Assembly (NCBI RefSeq): GCF_023806085.1 | Contig: NZ_JAMSLX010000003.1 | Coordinates: forward strand, 1-64,000 | Reading direction: 5' to 3' | Length of the DNA stretch: 64,000 bases | Origin: Hephaestia sp. MAHUQ-44 | GTDB lineage: Bacteria > Pseudomonadota > Alphaproteobacteria > Sphingomonadales > Sphingomonadaceae | Translations under genes and position numbers: made by a program | Notes under the pieces: model-generated | What the model saw: the letters and a program-made list of their open reading frames with translations, nothing else | Told to the model about the DNA's origin: nothing | Database searches by the model: none | Shown here: piece by piece, positions 16,453-26,012 of the stretch | Position numbering within the stretch: position 1 is the stretch's first letter | Layout of the letters: each line of letters starts with the position of its first letter

Positions 16453-17781
16453 TTATTGTGCGGCGGTCGCGGCCGCGGCAGGCGCCGCTTGCGCCCCTAC
16501 GTTGAGCCACGTCTTCCACAGCGCCGCAATATCGGTGCGCGGTGCGGCCTGCACCGCATCGAACGCGGTCGTCGCGCCAGCCTTGTCGCCGGTCAACGCG
16601 AGCGCAATCCCGAGATGCGTATTCACCGCATCGGTATCGACGCTGCCCTTTTCGAGCGCGAGCCGATAGAGTTCGATCGCATGCGTATAATCGCCCCCGC
16701 CCAGATAGGCGTCGGCGGTCTGCGCCGCGAGCTTGCCATCGGGTCGCGCCTTCGACTTCGTGGTCAGCGACGCCAGCGATTCGTCACGCGAGATCACGTC
16801 CTGCGCGGTCCGGGCAAGCGCCGATGCGTCGGCGCTGCTGCTCGCGATGCGCCCGGTCGCGGTGCCCTCGGCCAGCACGGTCTTGGTTTCGCTCGGCAGG
16901 CCGAGATCGAACGTCAGCCCGGCATATTCGAGATAATCGCTCTGATCGGCGAGCGACTTGCTCGCGCGCATCAGGCGAAACAGGTCGACACGCTCGGGCT
17001 TGCCCATCCGCGCGGCGGTCGGGCCCTGGAAACCGAACACGATGATCGCGTCGCGCCAGTTCTTCGAGGTCGGATAGGCGCCCAGCCAGCGCTGCACCCA
17101 CTGGAGCGTGGTCGCGCTGTCATTGGTCTTGTAGAGCTTGCCGATCGCGTAGCGATACCAGGCCTCGGGCACGACCCGTCCGGCGGCCTTCTCCTGCTCG
17201 ACGAGTTGGCCAAGCTGCACCATCCCGCCCGCGACATCGCCGCTTTCGACCTTGGCCTTGACCATCTGGAGCGGCAGATCCTGGTTGGTGAAGCCTACCG
17301 CCTGCGCCTTTTGATAGAAGGTCAGCGCTTCGGCATATTTCTGCTGATTGAAGGCGATCGAGCCACGCATATAGCTGTAATTGCCGACTTCGGTCGCCGG
17401 CGTGCTGGGGTTCGAAATCAGCGCTTCGAGCGGCGCGATCAGCGCCTGATCGTGGCGTGCATTGGCGGCGGCATCGGCGGCGCCTTCGATCTGGCCCTGC
17501 GTGGCGGTGAGGCTGAGCTTGAGCGCCTGGGCGATATAGCGCTCGTCGTCGTTGGTGGCGGCAGCGATCGCGGCATCGACATTGGTCTGCGCGGTCGCAA
17601 TATCCTTGGCGGCGATCGCATCGCGCGCGGCAACCGCAGCCTTGCGCACGGCATCGCTGAGCTTGAGTTGCGGCGCCTGCTGTTCCTGCTTCTTCTTGGC
17701 GGCAACGGGGGAAGCCACGATCAGACCACCCGCCGTCATCATCATCACCGCGGCCAGGGCGGCCCTTGAAATCTTAACCAT
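16453..17781 (-). CDS. Secreted TPR-repeat-like protein of unknown function
   Basis: A 442-residue protein with a signal peptide (MVKISRAALAAVMMM...ASPVAA) followed by a charged KKKQEQQ stretch. The long Ala-rich helical body has tetratricopeptide-like units, for example YMRGSIAFNQQKYAEALTFYQKAQAVG and the C-terminal AYLGGGDYTHAIELYRLALEKG with LGIALALTGDKAGA. TPRs scaffold protein assemblies; the partner is unknown. ATG 17781 is preferred because GAGGAGAG lies 8 bases upstream; a longer in-frame reading from 17871 would disrupt the signal peptide. Single gene, convergent with the Lrp gene. Confidence 0.75.
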   Translation of the reverse strand: MVKISRAALAAVMMMTAGGLIVASPVAAKKKQEQQAPQLKLSDAVRKAAVAARDAIAAKDIATAQTNVDAAIAAATNDDERYIAQALKLSLTATQGQIEGAADAAANARHDQALIAPLEALISNPSTPATEVGNYSYMRGSIAFNQQKYAEALTFYQKAQAVGFTNQDLPLQMVKAKVESGDVAGGMVQLGQLVEQEKAAGRVVPEAWYRYAIGKLYKTNDSATTLQWVQRWLGAYPTSKNWRDAIIVFGFQGPTAARMGKPERVDLFRLMRASKSLADQSDYLEYAGLTFDLGLPSETKTVLAEGTATGRIASSSADASALARTAQDVISRDESLASLTTKSKARPDGKLAAQTADAYLGGGDYTHAIELYRLALEKGSVDTDAVNTHLGIALALTGDKAGATTAFDAVQAAPRTDIAALWKTWLNVGAQAAPAAAATAAQ

Positions 17782-17919
17782 CTTGGAATCTCTCCTCATC
17801 GGGGCGCCGCACGCTCTAGTGGGCGACCGGCCGTGGTTCAAGCCAACCCTGCCCCGCGCCGGGCTAGCCATCGCGCCGTGAACGACGATTGAACGACACC
17901 GCCGGTTCCCGCACCGGGC

Positions 17920-18279
17920 TCAACCGATTGCCGTCCGCACGATCTCGCAGCCGATCGCGGCATCGGGGTAGATATCGGGCTTCATCGATCGCACGCGCAC
18001 CGATCGCACCCGCGGGTCGCGCAGACATAGGGCGGCGATCGCTTCGCACAGGGTTTCCTGCAGCGCGAAATGATGTCCGGAAAAATCGTGGATGCCGCGC
18101 CGAACGAAATCGTAATCAACCGCTTCATCGATTCTATCGCCCGGCGGGTTCGCGCCGTAATCGACCTCCATCCACACGCTCAGCCGCACGCGTTGCGGCG
18201 TCGTCACCTCGTCGGCATGGATGCCGAGCCGCATCGTCACCTCGAGGCCATCTAGGATCGTCGTGAAAACCGCGCTCAT
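17920..18279 (-). CDS. folB: Dihydroneopterin aldolase-like protein
   Basis: A 119-residue T-fold protein like FolB, which converts 7,8-dihydroneopterin to 6-hydroxymethyl-dihydropterin in folate synthesis. Visible family marks are RLGIHADEVTTPQRVRLSV at the start, AVDYDFVRRGI in the middle, the catalytic-region HFALQETLCEAIA and the terminal VRSMKPDIYPDA. Length is normal. The ATG overlaps the stop of the preceding reductase gene (ATGA), and that gene overlaps folE, forming a pterin operon. Confidence 0.85.
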   Translation of the reverse strand: MSAVFTTILDGLEVTMRLGIHADEVTTPQRVRLSVWMEVDYGANPPGDRIDEAVDYDFVRRGIHDFSGHHFALQETLCEAIAALCLRDPRVRSVRVRSMKPDIYPDAAIGCEIVRTAIG

Positions 18280-19058
18280 CGCCCTTCCCCGTCGCCACGC
18301 GTCGAGAACATGACGTCGCCCGCCCGCGGCAGAAAGCGCTGGCCGTTATCGACGAACAGCGTCTGCCCGGTCACGCTCGCTGCATCTAGCAGATAGGCGA
18401 CGCCATCACCGATCGCCTCGGCCTGGATCGGCCGCCGCAGCAAATTCTCACCCGCGACCGCCGCGAACTCGTCGGCGCTCTGGTCGAGACTCGGCAGCGT
18501 GAGGCCGGGCGCCACCGCGTTGACCCGCACGCGCGGCGCCAGCGACTGGGCGAGCATCGTCGTTGCCGCTTCGAGCGCGGCCTTGGTCAGCGTGTAGGAA
18601 AAGAAGTCGGGATTGAGGTTGGCGAGCTTCTGATCGAGGATATTGACGACCGCGCCGTCGGCCAGATCATCCTGCCGTGCAAGAAGCGAGGCGAGCAGCA
18701 CCGGCGCGGTGACATTGACGCGCGCGAGCGTCTCGAACAACGCCCCCGAGGCGATCGGCGGCGCGTCGAACCGGAACAGCGACGCCGAATTGACCAGACC
18801 GGAGATCGGCCCGCCCAAAGCGGCGCGCGCGGCGGCGAAAAAGGCGCCAAGGCCGTCATGGTCGGCGAGATCGGCGGCAATCGGCACCGCTGCATCGCCA
18901 AGCGCCGCGGCAAGCGCCCGCGCCTCAGCCTCCGAGCGATGATGGTGGATGATCACGCGATGCCCGCCCGCGACCAGCCGGCGCACGATCGCCGCGCCGA
19001 GCCGCCTGGCGCCGCCGGTCACGATGACGTTGCGAGATCCCGGCATCGTCGCGGTCAA
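18276..19058 (-). CDS. folM: SDR-family pteridine reductase-like protein (FolM type)
   Basis: A 260-residue short-chain dehydrogenase/reductase. The cofactor loop TGGARRLG has the Arg-bearing form seen in pteridine reductases and FolM. The catalytic Tyr-Lys pair is in YTLTKAALE, with NSASLFRF as the NxAS motif. FolM/PTR1 enzymes reduce dihydromonapterin or dihydrofolate with NADPH. Placement between folE and folB with 4-base overlaps strongly supports a pterin role. The start at TTG 19058 overlaps folE's stop (TTGA); ATG 19046 is an alternative. The exact substrate cannot be told from sequence. Confidence 0.75.
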   Translation of the reverse strand: MTATMPGSRNVIVTGGARRLGAAIVRRLVAGGHRVIIHHHRSEAEARALAAALGDAAVPIAADLADHDGLGAFFAAARAALGGPISGLVNSASLFRFDAPPIASGALFETLARVNVTAPVLLASLLARQDDLADGAVVNILDQKLANLNPDFFSYTLTKAALEAATTMLAQSLAPRVRVNAVAPGLTLPSLDQSADEFAAVAGENLLRRPIQAEAIGDGVAYLLDAASVTGQTLFVDNGQRFLPRAGDVMFSTRGDGEGR

Positions 19059-19675
19059 AAGCCCATCAACGCCAGCACTTCGCGGCGGCTACGTTCATCG
19101 TCTCGGAATGCCCCCATCATCCGACTAGTCACCATCGCGACGCCGGGGGTGCGAACGCCGCGCGCGGCCATGCAGGCGTGCGTCGCCTGGATCACCACCG
19201 CGACGCCGACCGGATGGAGAGCGTTCCAGATGCAATCCGCGACCTCGGCGGTGAGGCGCTCCTGCACCTGCAACCGACGCGCATAGGCATGGAGCACGCG
19301 CGCGAGCTTGGAGATCCCGACGACATGATTGCGGGGTAGATAGGCAATATGCGCGGTGCCGTGGATCGGCGCCATATGATGTTCGCAATGCGACTGGAAC
19401 GGAATGTCTTTCAACAGCACGATCTCATCATAGCCGCCGACTTCCTCGAACACGCGTGACAGGTGATGCGCCGGATCGTCGTCATAGCCCGCGCAATATT
19501 CTTTCCACGCCCGCGCGACGCGGCGCGGCGTATCGAGCAACCCTTCGCGATCGGGGTCGTCGCCAGCCCAGCGGATCAGCGTTTTTACGGCGTCCGCGAC
19601 ATCGTCGGGCACAGGGATTGCTGACGGATCAGCGACGGCCGCGCCGTCATCGAGACTATCGTGTTGTGAGGACAT
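19055..19675 (-). CDS. folE: GTP cyclohydrolase I
   Basis: A 206-residue FolE, which opens GTP to 7,8-dihydroneopterin triphosphate, the first step of folate/pterin synthesis. The zinc ligands are visible in SHCEHHMAPIHG and in ATHACMAARG. GISKLARVLHAYARRLQVQERL is the conserved substrate-site block. Length is normal for bacterial type IA enzymes. It is first in the folE-folM-folB operon, and the 235-base upstream gap shared with the TonB-dependent receptor gene should hold its promoter. Confidence 0.96.
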   Translation of the reverse strand: MSSQHDSLDDGAAVADPSAIPVPDDVADAVKTLIRWAGDDPDREGLLDTPRRVARAWKEYCAGYDDDPAHHLSRVFEEVGGYDEIVLLKDIPFQSHCEHHMAPIHGTAHIAYLPRNHVVGISKLARVLHAYARRLQVQERLTAEVADCIWNALHPVGVAVVIQATHACMAARGVRTPGVAMVTSRMMGAFRDDERSRREVLALMGF

Positions 19676-19910
19676 GGCGTCTTCCTTAGGGCCGATTCGT
19701 GATTGACGCTACGTCATGCGTCCGATTGCACAACGTAGGTTCGATTTTGAAACTGTCTCATTTCGGCAACACTCGTTCAACCCCCCGGTTTTCCTAGCCG
19801 AATGCGATTGACGATCGCTTTTCCAGGCCGCTAGATTTGCATACCTGAATCACGAACACCGTCTAGCCGGCGTTCAAGAGCGGCGGTCGGTGCAGGAGGG
19901 GATGTCTGCT

Positions 19911-22900
19911 ATGACGAAGTTCGACCTGCTCGCGGCCTCGGCGATTGTGCTCCTGTCGGCGAGCCCTGCTTTCGCACAGAGCGCCGCCGCCACGCCAGAG
20001 ACGGCACCTCAGGAAGACGCCAGCGGTATCCAGGATATCGTCGTCACCGCGCAGCGCACCTCGCAGCGGCTTCAGGACGTGCCGATCGCGGTCTCCGCCT
20101 TCAGCGCCGAAAATCTGCAACAACAGCAGATTGTCAATCCGTCGGCGCTCCAGTTGACGCTGCCCAATATCACCTTCACCAAAACCAACTTCACGTCGTC
20201 GAGCTTCACCATCCGCGGCATCGGCGATCTGTGCGTCGGCGTGACCTGCGACAGTGCGACCGCGATCCATGTGAACGACATGCCGCTGCTCTCCACACGC
20301 CTGTTCGAAAGCGAATTTTTCGATCTGGAACGGGTCGAAGTGCTGCGCGGCCCGCAAGGCACGCTGTTCGGGCGCAACGCGACGTCGGGCGTGGTCAATT
20401 TCATCACCGCCAAACCCGACATGTCAGGAATCCATGCCGCCGGCGAGTTCGAATACGGCAATTACGATTCGAAGCAGGCCAAGGCGATGTTCAACCTGCC
20501 CGTGACCGACACGCTGGGCGTGCGCGTCGCGGGGCTGTGGCTGGACCGCGACGGCTATACGACCAACATCCGCACCGGCAACGATATCGACGGCCGTAAA
20601 TTGTGGTCGGTTCGCGGCACCGTATCGTGGGAGCCCACCGCCGATACCCGGCTCGACCTGATCGGCTATTATTTCCGCGAGAACGACGATCGTTCGCGCA
20701 TCCAGAAGCAGCTCTGCCACCGCGATCCGACCGGCGTGCTGGGCTGCTTGCCCGATCGGCTCGCGAACGAGACCACCAACGGCAATTCGCTCCTCAACAC
20801 TATCTTTACGTCGCAAGAGGTGTTCAGCCTGAACTTCGGGCCGCTGGCGCCGATGTTCCTGCCGCTGGCGACCGGCAGCGTCTATTCGCCCAACGACGCC
20901 TATGCGGGGATCATCAATCCCAAGGGCGTGCGCACCGTCGACATCGATTTCGAACCCACCTATTTCGCCAAGGAGCAGCAATATACGGCAAAGCTGTTCC
21001 ACGATTTCGGTTCGATCGCGCTGAACATGACCGGCGGCTACGCCGAGAACGAAGTGCGTTCGCGCACCGATTATAATCTTGCGGTCAGCGCCTTCTCGCC
21101 GGCCGCGCTCGGCGCGCTCAATGCCTATGCGACCACCCCGCCGCCGGGAGTCGCGCCCTTCCAGCCGATCTTCCAGGCGATTCGTAACACCCTCATTCCG
21201 AACGGCCCCGCCGGCGGCCTGTGCCAGTCGGCACCCGACCCGAACAACCTCGGCGTGTTCGGCGGCGCCTCGATCGGATGCTTCCCGACCAGCCTCGATT
21301 TCGACGAATCGAGCCAGAAGGTGAAGCAATATTCGGCTGAAGCGCATATCGACAGCCATTTCGATGGGAAATTCAACTTCCTGCTCGGGGGCATCTATTT
21401 CGATAGCAAGACCTATAACAACAGCTATTACGTCAACAGCTTCGGCCTTGATTATGCGGCTGCGATATTGGGCGCCGGCCAAACGATCGGCGCGATCGCA
21501 CAGGGCGCGACCAACTATCCGGCAGTCTATCGTGCCAGCCCGTTTTACCGCAACAACACCGATTTCTTCCATCTGAAATCGTGGGGCGCTTTCGGCGAAA
21601 CCTATTACGATTTCAGCGACAAGATGAAATTGACGCTGGGCCTGCGCTACAACCACGACGAAAAGTACGTTCGGGCCCGCAACACGCTGTTGGTCGATGC
21701 GTTGGGCGCCGGTGTTTTCGTGCCATATGGCAGCGACTCATTCACCGATGCGCTCGGCTACGGCACGACGCTCGATTTCGATGCCAACACGCCGGGCGCA
21801 CAGGATTTCGCGATCAACACGGTCAAGTTCAACCGCCTGACCGGCCGCGCGGTGCTCGATTATCGGATCACCAGCGACAATCTGATCTACGCCTCTTATT
21901 CGCGCGGCTATAAATCGGGCGGCTTCAACCCGCCATTGTCGCCGTCGTTCGCGGTGCCGACGGTGTTCAAGCCCGAGAAGGTCGATTCGTTCGAAATCGG
22001 CTCGAAGAACACGTTCGACAACGGCCGGCTGCGGCTGAACATCACCGGTTTCTATTATAAGTACAACAGCCTCCAGCTCAGCCGGATCGTGTCGCGCACC
22101 GCCGTCAACGACAACGTCAATGCCGACATCTACGGCATCGAGGCGGAAGCGGTGATGAGCCCGATCCGCAATTTCGTCGTCAACGCCAACTTCAGCTACC
22201 TGAAAACCAAGGTGTCGCAGGATAAATATCTCGCCGATACGCGCGATCCTTCGGGGGGCCGGTCGGATGCGGTCATCGTCAAGGACATCTCGAACGCCGC
22301 CAATTGCGCGATCGTTCCGACGACGCCGGGCAACGCCGGCGGCGTCAATGCCTTCGTCGGCGCGATCAACGGCGCGCTGGGCCTCCAGGCACCGGTCCCC
22401 GTCCCCGGCACCAACGCCACCGGCGTGTTTTCGACCTGCTCGACGATCGCGCAGATCGCGGCGGGAACCGTCCCGACGACCAGCCCGCTCTATGCATTGC
22501 AGCAAGGGCTGCGTGCCGCCTTCGGCGTGCCAACCGGCGCGTTCCCCTTCGTCATGCTGGGCAGCGGCGTCGAAGTGAACATTCGCGACAACCAGCTTCC
22601 GCAGGCGCCTACCTTCAAGGCATCGGTGGGCGCGCAATATACGATCGAGTTCGGCAACGGCATGTCATTGGTACCACGCGCCGATCTCGCCTTTACAGGC
22701 AACAGCTACGCGACCGTGTTCAACCGGAACATGGATCGCATCCCCGCATATGAAGTGATCAATGCCCAGATCACGCTCAACGGCGCAAACGATCGGTGGC
22801 ATCTGCGGGCGTTTGTGCAGAATTTGACCAACAACAATGCCATCACCGGTGAATATACCGGCGACCAGGCCTCAGGCCTCTATACCAACATCTTCACCCT

Positions 22901-22943
22901 CGAACCGCGCCGTTACGGCATCGCCGTCGGCTTCAATTTCTAA
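19911..22943 (+). CDS. TonB-dependent outer-membrane receptor
   Basis: A 1010-residue receptor. The signal peptide ends near SPAFAQ. The plug domain begins at QDIVVTAQR (TonB-box-like) and includes the typical FFDLERVEVLRGPQGTLFGR and GVVNFIT motifs. A long beta-barrel follows with YSRGYKSGGFNPP and YEVINAQITL strands, ending in Phe (GFNF), the barrel-assembly signal. Substrate is unknown; sphingomonads carry many such receptors for glycans, aromatics and siderophores. AGGAGGGG (19893-19900) supports ATG 19911 rather than upstream starts. A strong terminator follows. Confidence 0.93.
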   Translation: MTKFDLLAASAIVLLSASPAFAQSAAATPETAPQEDASGIQDIVVTAQRTSQRLQDVPIAVSAFSAENLQQQQIVNPSALQLTLPNITFTKTNFTSSSFTIRGIGDLCVGVTCDSATAIHVNDMPLLSTRLFESEFFDLERVEVLRGPQGTLFGRNATSGVVNFITAKPDMSGIHAAGEFEYGNYDSKQAKAMFNLPVTDTLGVRVAGLWLDRDGYTTNIRTGNDIDGRKLWSVRGTVSWEPTADTRLDLIGYYFRENDDRSRIQKQLCHRDPTGVLGCLPDRLANETTNGNSLLNTIFTSQEVFSLNFGPLAPMFLPLATGSVYSPNDAYAGIINPKGVRTVDIDFEPTYFAKEQQYTAKLFHDFGSIALNMTGGYAENEVRSRTDYNLAVSAFSPAALGALNAYATTPPPGVAPFQPIFQAIRNTLIPNGPAGGLCQSAPDPNNLGVFGGASIGCFPTSLDFDESSQKVKQYSAEAHIDSHFDGKFNFLLGGIYFDSKTYNNSYYVNSFGLDYAAAILGAGQTIGAIAQGATNYPAVYRASPFYRNNTDFFHLKSWGAFGETYYDFSDKMKLTLGLRYNHDEKYVRARNTLLVDALGAGVFVPYGSDSFTDALGYGTTLDFDANTPGAQDFAINTVKFNRLTGRAVLDYRITSDNLIYASYSRGYKSGGFNPPLSPSFAVPTVFKPEKVDSFEIGSKNTFDNGRLRLNITGFYYKYNSLQLSRIVSRTAVNDNVNADIYGIEAEAVMSPIRNFVVNANFSYLKTKVSQDKYLADTRDPSGGRSDAVIVKDISNAANCAIVPTTPGNAGGVNAFVGAINGALGLQAPVPVPGTNATGVFSTCSTIAQIAAGTVPTTSPLYALQQGLRAAFGVPTGAFPFVMLGSGVEVNIRDNQLPQAPTFKASVGAQYTIEFGNGMSLVPRADLAFTGNSYATVFNRNMDRIPAYEVINAQITLNGANDRWHLRAFVQNLTNNNAITGEYTGDQASGLYTNIFTLEPRRYGIAVGFNF

Positions 22944-22958
22944 CAGGGACAAGGGGGC

Positions 22959-22995
22959 GGGCTCCCGGCCGCGTGTCGGGAGCCCTTTTTATTTT
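22959..22995 (+). terminator. Rho-independent terminator after the TonB-dependent receptor
   Basis: GGGCTCCCG (22959-22967) pairs with CGGGAGCCC (22977-22985) around a 9-base loop. TTTTTATTTT follows directly. It begins 15 bases after the stop codon. A textbook intrinsic terminator. Confidence 0.9.
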
Positions 22996-23147
22996 CGGCG
23001 CAACACCACGTGCCGCTCATTTCGGCGTGATTGGCGTCGCCACGCGCAACCCACCGCCATCGCCCGTTCCGCTGACGACGATTCGCGGGTAGCACTCGTG
23101 CGCAGCGCCGCTATGGTGCGCCGCCGATAGCCGAGGGAGTGTGGTGG

Positions 23148-24020
23148 ATGACGGTCGATTGCGTGTGGAGCCTCGGTGCGACGCTCGGCGAGGGCCCGCT
23201 CTGGGTGCCCGGCGAGGCCGCCTTGTGGTTCGTCGACATCAAGCAGCGCCATATCCACCGGTTCGATCCCGCCAGCGGTAGCCGTGGCCGATGGCAGGCC
23301 CCCGATCAGGTCGGCTGGGTGCAGCCGACCGCCGACGGGCGCTGGCTGACAGGGCTCAAGAGCGGGCTGCACTGGTTCGATCCCGAGGCATCGACCTTCA
23401 CGCCCTATCTCGATCCCGAGCCCGGCACGCCCGACAACCGCCTCAACGATTCCGCCGTCGATCCACACGGGCGACTGTGGTTCGGGACGATGGACGACCT
23501 TGAGACCGCACCCTCGGGCCGGCTCTACAGCCTAGGTGACGGCCCCCGTGCAGTGCCGACCGACTCGACCTGCTGCATCACCAACGGCCCTGCGGTCAGC
23601 CCCGATGGACGCTTGCTCTATCCGGTCGACACGCTCGGCAAGACGATCTGGCGCCACGAGATCGGCACCGACGGCGCGCTGGGGCGCGGCGACATCCTGA
23701 TCGAGATCGAGGACGGCGCGGGCCATCCCGATGGCGCGATCTGTGATGCCGAAGGCAATATCTGGATCGGCCTGTTCGGCGGCTGGGGCGCGCGCTGCTA
23801 CGCGCCCGATGGCACGTTGCTGCGCCATGTCGAATTTCCGGTGAGCAACGTCACCAAGATTGCGCTCGGCGGACCCGATCTCAAGACGGCTTATGCGACC
23901 ACCGCCGCCAAGGGACTGAGCGAGGACGAACTTGCCAGGCAACCGCTCGCGGGCGGGCTGTTCGCGTTCGAGGTCGCGATACCCGGCGTGCCGGCCAGCC
24001 AGATCCGGATCGGGATTTGA
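23148..24020 (+). CDS. SMP-30/gluconolactonase/LRE-type sugar lactonase
   Basis: A 290-residue six-bladed propeller protein of the SMP-30 family. The metal-binding residues are visible: Glu in LGEGPLW, Asn in DNRLNDSAVD, Asn in CITNGPAVSPDG and Asp in HPDGAICD. Family members hydrolyse gluconolactone or related sugar lactones. No signal peptide is seen, so it acts in the cytoplasm. ATG 23148 is chosen over a GTG at 23139 because GAGGGAG sits 8-9 bases before it. It lies downstream of the receptor terminator and so is separately transcribed. The sugar is unknown. Confidence 0.85.
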   Translation: MTVDCVWSLGATLGEGPLWVPGEAALWFVDIKQRHIHRFDPASGSRGRWQAPDQVGWVQPTADGRWLTGLKSGLHWFDPEASTFTPYLDPEPGTPDNRLNDSAVDPHGRLWFGTMDDLETAPSGRLYSLGDGPRAVPTDSTCCITNGPAVSPDGRLLYPVDTLGKTIWRHEIGTDGALGRGDILIEIEDGAGHPDGAICDAEGNIWIGLFGGWGARCYAPDGTLLRHVEFPVSNVTKIALGGPDLKTAYATTAAKGLSEDELARQPLAGGLFAFEVAIPGVPASQIRIGI

Positions 24021-24611
24021 TCAGGCGGGCCGCAGCATCGACCAGAAACGTGGCCCGCCGCCCGGCACCCGCCACTCGCCGGTGATCGCAAAACCAAGCC
24101 CCTGGTAAAATCCGATATTCTTCTCCAGCGGGGTTTCGAGATAGACTGGAAGCCTCGCCCCTGCCGCGCGCGCGATACCCGCACGCACCGCCGCGCCGCC
24201 GAAGCCCTGTCCCTGCGCCGCAGGGTCGCATCCGGCAATGTGGAGATACCAGAAGCAGCCATCGGGCTGGTGCGCCTCAATAGCATTCGCGACCCGCAGC
24301 GCACGGCCGACCGCACCACCCAGCGCATGGAGCATCGGGATCGCTTCACGAACGAACGTCAGTGAGCCGGTGCGGGCTTGGCCCGGCGCACGCCAGAGCG
24401 TGGCGGCTTCACCACCGGCGGTCATCAGCCGCATCCCCACGGGACCATCGCCTTTGTAAAGCAACCCGAACAGGCGCGGCATCCGCCTGGCACGCACCGC
24501 GGGATCGGGGAAGATAAAGCGCATCCCCGGATCATCGGCAAAGGCGCGGGCCAGCATCGCCGCGACCTGCTTGCGATCCGCGTCGCGCGCATCCCTCACG
24601 CCATGTATCAT
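24021..24611 (-). CDS. GNAT-family N-acetyltransferase
   Basis: A 196-residue GNAT protein. The acetyl-CoA-binding motif A is CDPAAQGQGFGGAAVRAG (Q/R-x-x-G-x-G/A type), with strand WYLHIAG before it and motif B NIGFYQGLGFAITGEW at the C-terminus. The N-terminus ARAFADDPGMRFIFPDP is typical of the subgroup acting on small molecules. Substrate unknown. Convergent with the lactonase gene, with stop codons adjacent. Confidence 0.85.
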   Translation of the reverse strand: MIHGVRDARDADRKQVAAMLARAFADDPGMRFIFPDPAVRARRMPRLFGLLYKGDGPVGMRLMTAGGEAATLWRAPGQARTGSLTFVREAIPMLHALGGAVGRALRVANAIEAHQPDGCFWYLHIAGCDPAAQGQGFGGAAVRAGIARAAGARLPVYLETPLEKNIGFYQGLGFAITGEWRVPGGGPRFWSMLRPA

Positions 24612-24662
24612 GATCTACCCCCAAACGCCCCTTATCATGCGGCGATTCGGGGCGCCTGAAAC

Positions 24663-26012
24663 CTAATCGGGCGAAGGTAGACTCAGCATGAAGCGCGCAC
24701 CCTTGCCCGCTGCGCTGTCGAGCGTGATGTCGCCGCCCATGGCACGCGCAAGGCGGCGGGCGATGTAGAGACCGAGCCCGTTGCCGCCGGGCTCGGACGG
24801 ATCGACCCGCTCGAATTTCTCGAACACGCGTGCCTGATCTTCCGGGGCGATGCCCTTGCCGCGATCGGCCACGATCACTTCCGCTAGGCCCTTGCGGTGC
24901 TGCGCGCGCACCGTCACGGTCGAGCCCGGCGGCGCATAGCGCACGGCGTTGCCGATCAGATTGACGAGGATCTGGAGCACCCGCCGGAATTCGCCAATGG
25001 CGGCGATCGCGCCTCCCTCCCCCGGCCGATCGATCGTCACCTCAGCCGCGCTGGCCCGGACCGTGAGCAACCCGGCCGCGCGGCGCGCGAGATCGGCGAG
25101 ATCGATCGCTTCGCTCGCCACCGCGAAATCGGCGCGCTCGACCGCCTCGAGATCGACGAGATCATCGACCAGCCCGAGCAGATGGCGCCCGGCGGTCGCG
25201 ATGTCGGCTGCATAGCCCGCATAGGTTGCATTGACCGACCCATCCGGCGCGGCGCCGATACTGTCGGCATTGGCGATGATCCGCCCGAGCGGTGCCCGCA
25301 AGACGCCCCCAAGCCGAGCAGTGAAGACATCGACCGTCGCCGGTGATGCCGCCGGTTCGAGCGCGACATCGGTCGCGATCCCGGCAAAGCCGCCGAACGC
25401 ACCGAGCCGATCGCGGCGCGGTGATCCGGCGAGGATGACCCGCCGCCCCGATGGCCGCACGGTCGCCTGCTGACCCTCGAAACACTGGTTGACGGCCAAC
25501 GCGGCAAGCAGCGGCAGCGCACCGTCGGGCTGCTCGACCAGACCGAACAAGGCGGTGAGCGGCTGGCCGAGCATGGCAGCGGGATGAAAGCCGTCTCGCG
25601 GCCCGGCATCGGGCGCGAGCGCGATCAGCCGCAACGCGGCATCGGTCTCCCAGCGCCAACCACGCCCGGCGCCAGGCGTGCCAACCCCGCCCGAAACCGT
25701 GTGTGGCAATGCCATGGGGCGTTCGCGCCAGCCCGTCAGCGTCAGCCGAACGCCGCCGTCATCGGGCTCGGCACGGACCCATAGATCGAGATCATGCTCG
25801 CCATCGGCCACCACCGCCCGGCGCGATACGAGCACGCCGAGCCGGCGGACAAGACGCACCGCCGTCGCCAGCGCGGGAATCGCAAGCGGCAGACCGATCG
25901 CGCCGCCCGCCGCCTGGTTGAGTGCCGCCAACCGGCGATCAGCCTCGATCAGCCGGTCGTCGCCATCGATCCGGCCGTACACGGGTGGCAGATCACGATC
26001 TCTCGCATTCAC
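24663..26012 (-). CDS. Histidine-kinase-like protein without phosphoacceptor histidine
   Basis: A 449-residue soluble protein with a helical N-terminus, a central PAS-like region (about 110-225), a DHp-like segment and a complete HATPase domain. In the H-box the expected SHELRTPL reads GGVLRAPL (about residue 237), so the catalytic His is replaced by Gly. The ATP site looks intact: N-box LVNLIGNAVRY, G1 DRGKGI, F-box VFEKFERV and G2 GNGLGLYIARRL. It may phosphorylate another protein's histidine, act as an ATP-gated scaffold, or be inactive. The start is taken as GTG 26012, overlapping the upstream stop (GTGA); TTG 26018 is possible. Last gene of a four-gene operon. Confidence 0.8.
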   Translation of the reverse strand: MNARDRDLPPVYGRIDGDDRLIEADRRLAALNQAAGGAIGLPLAIPALATAVRLVRRLGVLVSRRAVVADGEHDLDLWVRAEPDDGGVRLTLTGWRERPMALPHTVSGGVGTPGAGRGWRWETDAALRLIALAPDAGPRDGFHPAAMLGQPLTALFGLVEQPDGALPLLAALAVNQCFEGQQATVRPSGRRVILAGSPRRDRLGAFGGFAGIATDVALEPAASPATVDVFTARLGGVLRAPLGRIIANADSIGAAPDGSVNATYAGYAADIATAGRHLLGLVDDLVDLEAVERADFAVASEAIDLADLARRAAGLLTVRASAAEVTIDRPGEGGAIAAIGEFRRVLQILVNLIGNAVRYAPPGSTVTVRAQHRKGLAEVIVADRGKGIAPEDQARVFEKFERVDPSEPGGNGLGLYIARRLARAMGGDITLDSAAGKGARFMLSLPSPD

